DNA of 9,795 bases from Bradyrhizobium sp. (GTDB taxonomy: Bacteria; Pseudomonadota; Alphaproteobacteria; Rhizobiales; Xanthobacteraceae). The notes below the pieces were generated by a model. That model worked only from the letters and a program-made list of their open reading frames with translations, ran no database searches and had not been told where the DNA came from. The position numbers and the translations under genes were made by a program. Of this stretch, positions 5,799 to 9,795 are shown in pieces (the stretch's first letter is position 1; every line of letters begins with the position of its first letter). The stretch is from assembly GCA_025960445.1 (NCBI GenBank), contig JAICIT010000054.1:1-9795 (forward strand), given 5' to 3'.

Positions 5799-6321
5799 CT
5801 GTCGTTCCCCCGCAGTTTCCGCCACCGTAGCCGAGGCCGTAGCGCGCGCAAAGGCGCCGTTCGCCGCCGGCCCGTGGACCTTCAGCAATTAGTTCTCTTT
5901 CTTTCGCTGCCTAAAATGCCTGACGAGAAAGTCGCTCGGCGCTTCGACACGCGCAGGACGCCGGCCGGCAGCAAGCAGCCCTCTCAGAAGTCGGCGCTCG
6001 CTGTCAGGACCGCGTGATCGCAAAACCGCAAACAAACTGCATGGCTGACCCGACGGAGTGCGGCGTTCCATTTTGCCGCTCTCGACCCCATTTGCCGCAG
6101 GGGGCGGGCCGGAGCTTGCCATGATCGAAATTCTTTATATTTATCAGATAGCACGCGCTCCAGTGCAGGTGCTTGCACGACACTGGTGGTGCCGAAGCCT
6201 TTTCCATGCCACGCGCGGCAAGCGGCGGTGCTCGGATTGCACCAATTCGTGAACTAACGTCGGCCCTTCGTGATACGCTTCAGCATCTCGTGATTTCCTG
6301 CCCGCCAGCCACAACGCCAGT
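5799..6321. other. 523-base gap without a convincing gene
   Basis: Short open frames occur on both strands here (for example 5889-6122 minus and 6058-6252 plus), but they are Arg/Pro-rich, lack family resemblance and good ribosome sites, and overlap each other. I treat them as chance. The gap must hold the promoters of the leftward receptor gene and the rightward DUF5996 gene. An AT-rich patch at about 6126-6150 (TTCTTTATATTTATCAGATA) stands out from the GC-rich surroundings and is followed at once by the nested inverted repeat at 6160-6186. A TTGCCA at 6116-6121 is -35-like, but the -10 at proper spacing is poor. Confidence 0.6.
6160..6186. repeat. Nested inverted repeat, operator-like
   Basis: The outer arms CCAGTG (6160-6165) and CACTGG (6181-6186) are perfect complements. 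The inner arms GTGC (6169-6172) and GCAC (6175-6178) share almost the same centre. A third GTGC at 6163 gives an alternative pairing with TGCAC. The element sits just beside the AT-rich patch, between the divergent receptor and DUF5996 genes. It may be a binding site for a dimeric repressor; no known operator is recognised. Confidence 0.35.
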
Positions 6322-7269
6322 ATGAGCAACGCCTCGCCAGCCGCTTGGCCTGAACTGCCGCTCGCCGGTTGGCGCCAGACCTATGAGACGCTGCATCTGT
6401 GGACTCAGATTGTCGGCAAGATTCGGCTGGCCCGCGCTCCCTGGCTCAATCATTCCTGGCATATTGCGTTGTACGTTACCGCTCGCGGGCTGACGACCTC
6501 GCCGATCCCCGACGGCACCAATACATTTCAGATTGATTTCGATTTCATCGAGCATGCGCTGCGGATTTCGACCAGCCGGGGCAGCCGCTGCGAGTTCACT
6601 TTGGCCGGAAATTCGGTGGCCAGTTTTTACAGCAAGGTTATGGCTGCGCTTTCAGAGCTCGGCATTGCCGTAGCCATTGACGAGATGCCCAACGAATTGC
6701 CCGACCCAATCCGGTTCTCACAGGATCAGACGCATGCCTCCTATGATCCGGATGCAGCGCGGCGTTTGTTTCAGATTCTTGTCAGCGTCGATGGGGTGTT
6801 CAAACAATTCCGCACCGGCTTTCTTGGCAAGGCGAGCCCGATACACTTCTTCTGGGGCAGCTTCGATCTGGCGGTAACACGCTTTTCCGGCCGCCGTGCG
6901 CCGCTTCACCCCGGCGGAGTACCGCATTTATCCGATGAAGTGGCGTGCGAAGCCTATTCGCACGAGGTGAGCAGCGCCGGATTCTGGCCAGGAAGCGGCC
7001 CGATCGATTTTCCAGCGTTTTATTCCTATGCGTATCCCGAGCCACCGGGCTTTCGCAGCACGCGAGTGAAGCCGGTTGAGGCTTTCTTTAGCGAGCAGCT
7101 AGGTGAGTTTATCTTGCCTTATGATGCGGTGCGCACAGCCGCGCAGCCGGACCAGGTGCTGATCGAATTTCTCCAAAGCACCTATGAGGCTGCAGCCAAC
7201 GCCGCGCATTGGGATCGCGACGAACTGGAATGCACATTCGGCCAGCCCGGCATTGTGCGGCAAATCTAG
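6322..7269 (+). CDS. DUF5996 family protein, function unknown
   Basis: A 315-residue protein that I recognise as DUF5996 from its conserved blocks: WPELPLAGWRQTYETLHLW and TQIVGKIRL (about 9-36), LYVTARGLTTSPIP, then IHFFWGSFDLAVTRFSGR from residue 174, EAYSHEVSSAGFWPG (about 210-224), YAYPEPPGF and EFILPYDAVR. The density of invariant Trp, His, Phe and Gly suggests an enzyme or ligand-binding pocket, but no reaction is known for the family as far as I can recall. There is no signal peptide or membrane segment, so it is likely cytoplasmic. ATG 6322 fits the family N-terminus although there is no clear Shine-Dalgarno sequence. It appears to be transcribed alone, with the long gap upstream and a convergent neighbour downstream. 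Confidence 0.85.
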   Translation: MSNASPAAWPELPLAGWRQTYETLHLWTQIVGKIRLARAPWLNHSWHIALYVTARGLTTSPIPDGTNTFQIDFDFIEHALRISTSRGSRCEFTLAGNSVASFYSKVMAALSELGIAVAIDEMPNELPDPIRFSQDQTHASYDPDAARRLFQILVSVDGVFKQFRTGFLGKASPIHFFWGSFDLAVTRFSGRRAPLHPGGVPHLSDEVACEAYSHEVSSAGFWPGSGPIDFPAFYSYAYPEPPGFRSTRVKPVEAFFSEQLGEFILPYDAVRTAAQPDQVLIEFLQSTYEAAANAAHWDRDELECTFGQPGIVRQI

Positions 7270-7273
7270 TTCT

Positions 7274-7335
7274 GGCCGGCAAGCCGTATTGTACGAGCGC
7301 ACGCGCCGCCGAGCGCCGGCCGCAACCGACGCTCG
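7274..7335. terminator. Inverted repeats in the convergent gap, possible terminator
   Basis: The 92 bases between the convergent DUF5996 and DUF1080 genes contain two sets of complementary arms. GGCCGGC (7274-7280) pairs with GCCGGCC (7315-7321), and CGAGCG (7310-7315, also at 7294-7299) pairs with CGCTCG (7330-7335). The pairings compete and neither ends in a T run, so at most this is a factor-assisted bidirectional terminator. Confidence 0.25.
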
Positions 7336-7361
7336 CTGATCCGCTCACGGAGCCCCGCGAA

Positions 7362-7964
7362 CTAAAGTGGCTTGATTTGTACTTTTCGGAATTTCACCAC
7401 GCCCGATCCATATTGCAGGGCGATCGGACCACTGGCGTGTTTCGAATCCTGTGCATCAACCGTCTTTTGGCCATTGAGCACGACGATGAAATGCGGGCCC
7501 TGCGCGGTGATTTCATAGGTGTTCCACTTGCCCGCGGCCTTCGGCATCGGATCGACCTTGGCGACATCGACGATCGCGCCGGTGCCGTAGGTCGGGTCCG
7601 GCCGCTTGTCGAAGATGTTGACCTCGTAGCAAACCTTGGAATCGATCTTCTTCGATTCAGAGCAGCGGATAAAGATTCCGCTGTTGGCTTCCTCATCAGT
7701 CCAGAATTCGGCCTTGATCTGGAAATCCTTGTAGGAGTTCTTGCTGACCAGATAAGAAAGGTCCTTGCCATCAAGCTTGTCCGCAACCAGCGCGCCATCT
7801 TTCATGGCCCAATTGGCTTTACCGACCTCATCCCAGTCGCCCATCTTGTTGCTGTCGAGCAGTGTAATCCATCCGCCGTCGCTCTGGCCGAACACTGAAT
7901 TCGAGAATGGGATGGCGGCTGTTCCGATCAATACGCCGATCGCAAGCGTCCCTAGGCGTTTCAT
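7362..7964 (-). CDS. Secreted DUF1080 (3-keto-disaccharide hydrolase-fold) protein
   Basis: A 200-residue protein with a Sec signal peptide (MKRLGTLAIGVLIGTAAIPF, cleavage near residue 26) followed by one concanavalin-like beta-sandwich domain of the DUF1080 type. Family marks are GGWITLLDSNKMGDWD at the domain start, SYKDFQIKAEFWTDEEANSG, the GIFIRC strand, YEVNIFDKRPDPTYGTGAI, GKWNTYEI and IALQYGSGVVKFRKVQIKPL at the end. Some relatives bind or hydrolyse oxidised sugars; activity cannot be assigned here. Two cysteines (FIRC and KVCYEV) are placed to form a periplasmic disulfide. ATG 7964 is chosen because of AGGGAG upstream and the signal peptide; an open extension to 8009 is not signal-like. 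It is convergent with DUF5996 and divergent from the DUF2171 gene. Confidence 0.88.
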   Translation of the reverse strand: MKRLGTLAIGVLIGTAAIPFSNSVFGQSDGGWITLLDSNKMGDWDEVGKANWAMKDGALVADKLDGKDLSYLVSKNSYKDFQIKAEFWTDEEANSGIFIRCSESKKIDSKVCYEVNIFDKRPDPTYGTGAIVDVAKVDPMPKAAGKWNTYEITAQGPHFIVVLNGQKTVDAQDSKHASGPIALQYGSGVVKFRKVQIKPL

Positions 7965-8197
7965 AAAAAACGTGCTCCCTGCTGTTTTGGTTGCGCGGCA
8001 CGTTAGCACCGCGCGTGAGCGCGTAAAATGCTTTTCATGCTGCAGTCGCGTCGCGCTGGCCGAAACCCGAGTTTCTCCTGATCATGGGCGAAGGTCCGGC
8101 AACTGCAACAGCCGCTGAAGAGAAATAATAGCGCTCTCGCAACCTTTACCCCGCATTCTACGTTCCTCATCTCCGATGTTTTGCCCGGAGACAAGAG

Positions 8198-8437
8198 ATG
8201 GTCGATATCTCGCTGATCAAAACTCATATGGACGTGATTTCGTCCGATCTGAAATCGGTCGGAAAAGTCGACCAGCTCGAGGGCGCCGACAGGATCAAGC
8301 TGACCAAACAGAGCGCACCCGATGGCCAGCATCACCATTTCATTCCGCTATCGTGGGTCGATCGTATCGACCAGCACGTCCACCTCAATAAATCAGGCGC
8401 CGACGTGACCTCACATTGGCAACATGGGCGGCAATAG
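8198..8437 (+). CDS. DUF2171 family small protein
   Basis: A 79-residue soluble protein beginning MVDISLIKTHMDVISSD and continuing GKVDQLEGADRIKLTK, then HHHFIPLSWVDRID and HVHLNKSGADV. This matches the short DUF2171 proteins common in rhizobia, which resemble a single PRC-barrel-like beta domain. The function is not established, and relatives often sit near stress genes. ATG 8198 has GGAGACAAGAG just upstream. It is divergent from DUF1080 (233 bases between starts, in which I found no clear promoter) and precedes the Ldh-family gene by 175 bases, so it is probably a separate unit. Confidence 0.85.
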   Translation: MVDISLIKTHMDVISSDLKSVGKVDQLEGADRIKLTKQSAPDGQHHHFIPLSWVDRIDQHVHLNKSGADVTSHWQHGRQ

Positions 8438-8456
8438 TCCGATCGCCTCGCGAGCG

Positions 8457-8592
8457 CATTCCGGCACAGCGGGAATTTCCATGCGGTGATCGCCGTCGGC
8501 AACTCCATATCTGCATGGTTTGCCACTTGCTCTTGCGCCACCGCTTTGAGACCATGCGGTCGAAAGCAAACAAGACCCGCTTTCCACGCGGG
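8457..8592. repeat. Leader region of the Ldh-family gene: hairpin and short direct repeats
   Basis: The 175-base gap contains a 9-base direct repeat CCATGCGGT at 8479-8487 and 8552-8560, and a hairpin with CCCGC (8576-8580) pairing with GCGGG (8588-8592) around a 7-base loop. The hairpin ends 20 bases before the ATG at 8613, just ahead of the GAGGAA ribosome site (8602-8607). ATTCC (8457-8461) and GGAAT (8472-8476) could also form a weak stem behind the DUF2171 stop. No promoter is clear. Confidence 0.3.
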
Positions 8593-8612
8593 CTTCAGGT
8601 CGAGGAAATCCC

Positions 8613-9665
8613 ATGCCGCTGGTGCAGGCCGACCGTCTCACGCGTATTGGCGCGGCATTGCTCAGGGCTGCCGGCGCAACGGAACAGGAAGCAAGCGCCG
8701 TTGCGGCCGGTTGCGTTAGTGCCAATCTCGCCGGCCATGACTCGCACGGGGTGATCGCGATACCCACCTACATCGATCGTATCAGAGTCGGGCATATCGT
8801 TCCGGGGGCCGAGTGGAAGATCGTGCAGGAGTCGCCAACGACGACCGTCATCGATGGTCACTGGGGATTCGGTTTCCATGTCAATGCCAAGGCGATGCAG
8901 CTCACGATCGAGAAGGCGAAGATTGCCAACGTCGCGGCCTGCACGGTATTCCGCCAGAGCCACGTCGGACGCCTCGCCGCTTATCCGCTGATGGCGATGC
9001 GTGAAGGCATGATCGGCATAGCCACCGCCGATTCCGGCCGTTCACCAAAACACGTCGCGCCGTTCGGCGGCCGTGAGGCGCGGCTCGGCACCAATCCGAT
9101 CTCGATTGCGGTGCCATCGGATCTCGAGGCGCCCTTCTATCTTGATATGGCAACCTCGGCCGTTGCGGCTGGAAAGATTCAGCTTGCCGCGGCGCGCGGC
9201 GAGCAAATCCCGACCGGCTGGATCGTCGATAGCGAAGGCCGGCAGACCACCGATCCTCGACAGTTCCGGAAAGGTGGTGCGCTACTGCCGCTAGGTGGCA
9301 CGGAGGGCTACAAGGGATCAGGTTTGGCGGCGATGGTGGAGGTGCTCTGCGGCCTGCTCACCGGGCTCGGCTTCGGAGTCGAACCCAGCGGACGGCACAA
9401 TGACGGATGCTTCATGGCGGTGTTTAACGTCGCCGCGTTTCGCCCGCTGAACGAATTCAAGCGCGAGGTCGCAGAGTTCGGGCGTTATCTGAAGGCAACA
9501 CCGCCATCGGAAGGTTCGCCCGGCGTGTTCTATCCAGGTGAGGTCGAATACCTGCGGGAGCAGCAGCGCAAGGTCTCAGGCATCGAGGTAGAAAGCGCCA
9601 CCTGGGACAAATTGCGCGCGCTCGCGGACGAGTACAAGTTGGCTGCCGAATTCGATCCGGCGTGA
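8613..9665 (+). CDS. Ldh-family NAD(P)-dependent malate/L-lactate/2-hydroxyacid dehydrogenase
   Basis: A 350-residue cytoplasmic oxidoreductase of the malate/L-lactate dehydrogenase (Ldh2) family, which is unrelated to classical Rossmann lactate dehydrogenases. It would interconvert a 2-hydroxyacid (malate, lactate, sulfolactate or similar) and its 2-oxoacid. Conserved blocks: GHDSHGV with His45, FRQSHVGR with the presumed catalytic His117, GTNPI (159-163), DMATS (178-182) and GGTEGYKGSGLAAMVEVL. The length fits the family (330-360). ATG 8613 has GAGGAA five bases upstream. It is followed after 31 bases by a flavin monooxygenase gene with a strong ribosome site, so the two likely form an operon. 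The 2-hydroxyacid specificity cannot be read from the sequence. Confidence 0.92.
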   Translation: MPLVQADRLTRIGAALLRAAGATEQEASAVAAGCVSANLAGHDSHGVIAIPTYIDRIRVGHIVPGAEWKIVQESPTTTVIDGHWGFGFHVNAKAMQLTIEKAKIANVAACTVFRQSHVGRLAAYPLMAMREGMIGIATADSGRSPKHVAPFGGREARLGTNPISIAVPSDLEAPFYLDMATSAVAAGKIQLAAARGEQIPTGWIVDSEGRQTTDPRQFRKGGALLPLGGTEGYKGSGLAAMVEVLCGLLTGLGFGVEPSGRHNDGCFMAVFNVAAFRPLNEFKREVAEFGRYLKATPPSEGSPGVFYPGEVEYLREQQRKVSGIEVESATWDKLRALADEYKLAAEFDPA

Positions 9666-9696
9666 GAGTGCATCCAGCGGTCTCAGGGAGGAGAGC

Positions 9697-9795
9697 ATGA
9701 CAAGGCAAATGGTGATGGTCGGGTTTCTGCAGGCCCAGAACTGCACCAATCTTCCAAGCTCATGGCGTCACCCGCAGTCGCGCGACGATTCCATG
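9697..9795 (+). CDS. LLM-class flavin-dependent monooxygenase, NtaA/SnaA/DszA type (5' end only)
   Basis: The window ends 33 codons into this gene. The start ATG 9697 has an excellent ribosome site (AGGGAGGAG, six bases or so upstream). The N-terminus MTRQMVMVGFLQAQNCTNLP followed by SSWRHPQSRDD matches the start of the nitrilotriacetate / dibenzothiophene-sulfone monooxygenase A-component family. These are luciferase-like enzymes that use reduced FMN from a partner reductase to oxidise chelators, organosulfur or other small molecules. Translation-friendly spacing behind the Ldh-family gene points to one transcript. The substrate and integrity of the gene cannot be judged from this fragment. 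Confidence 0.75.
   Translation, partial: MTRQMVMVGFLQAQNCTNLPSSWRHPQSRDDSM

Noticed and set aside
5799..5888. N-terminal extension of the solute receptor
   Set aside because: The extension adds an Ala/Thr-rich stretch before a perfect signal peptide that has its own ribosome site, so the start at 5798 is preferred.
5889..6122. 77-codon minus-strand open frame in the long gap
   Set aside because: Its composition is Arg/Pro/Ser-rich, it has no good ribosome site, and it resembles no family. It overlaps several other equally weak frames.
6116..6144. Possible promoter starting at TTGCCA upstream of DUF5996
   Set aside because: At a 17-base spacing the -10 is ATTTAT, and the better TATATT is only 14 bases away. 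It also lies about 180 bases before the start codon.
7430..7455. TTTCGAATCCTG resembling the T-arm of a tRNA
   Set aside because: It lies inside the DUF1080 coding region, with no matching acceptor stem, D-arm or anticodon arm around it.
8138..8164. GGAAC and GGTT on the minus strand resembling an EcfG general-stress promoter
   Set aside because: The -10 element differs from CGTT, and the site points away from the DUF2171 gene and lies about 170 bases upstream of DUF1080, so support is too weak.

Overview
The window looks like a chromosomal segment of an alphaproteobacterium in the Bradyrhizobium / Rhodopseudomonas group. The base composition is GC-rich. The 41-residue ribosomal protein L36 has the rhizobial sequence type. 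The mix of periplasmic tripartite-tricarboxylate solute receptor, DUF2171, DUF1080, paired MaoC dehydratases and flavin monooxygenase genes is typical of that group. The genus is an inference from remembered family sequences; no search was run.

Layout. Positions 1-1600 hold the tail of a possible plus-strand gene, then three minus-strand genes: a small secreted cysteine-containing protein, an exported TPR protein, and rpmJ. A good sigma-70-type promoter lies about 110 bases upstream of rpmJ and a GC-rich hairpin follows it. Positions 1606-4776 form a divergent catabolic-looking block. Two adjacent MaoC-fold genes run leftward. A metal-dependent amidohydrolase (or decarboxylase), a complete L-2-haloacid-dehalogenase-type HAD protein and an overlapping YbaK-type deacylase run rightward. 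A solute receptor of the Bug/TctC family follows on the minus strand (4809-5798), with no membrane subunits in view. It is followed by 523 bases with no convincing gene but with a nested inverted repeat. Then come a DUF5996 gene (+), a secreted DUF1080 gene (-), a DUF2171 gene (+), an Ldh-family NAD(P)-dependent 2-hydroxyacid dehydrogenase gene (+), and the start of an NtaA/SnaA/DszA-type flavin monooxygenase cut off by the window end.

How it may work together. Receptor, amidohydrolase, dehalogenase, hydratase pair, 2-hydroxyacid dehydrogenase and flavin monooxygenase are all typical of small-acid or xenobiotic catabolism. L-2-haloacid dehalogenases release 2-hydroxyacids, and Ldh-family enzymes oxidise 2-hydroxyacids. 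That link is chemically sensible but inferred, because the two genes are 4 kb apart and not in one operon.

I see no phage, insertion sequence, CRISPR array, tRNA or rRNA, and no clear new defence or mobile system. The most interesting points are the asymmetric MaoC pair (one subunit keeps the catalytic Asp/His, the other has Glu/Tyr in their place), the dehalogenase/YbaK overlap, the structured rpmJ leader, and the nested inverted repeat in the long gap.
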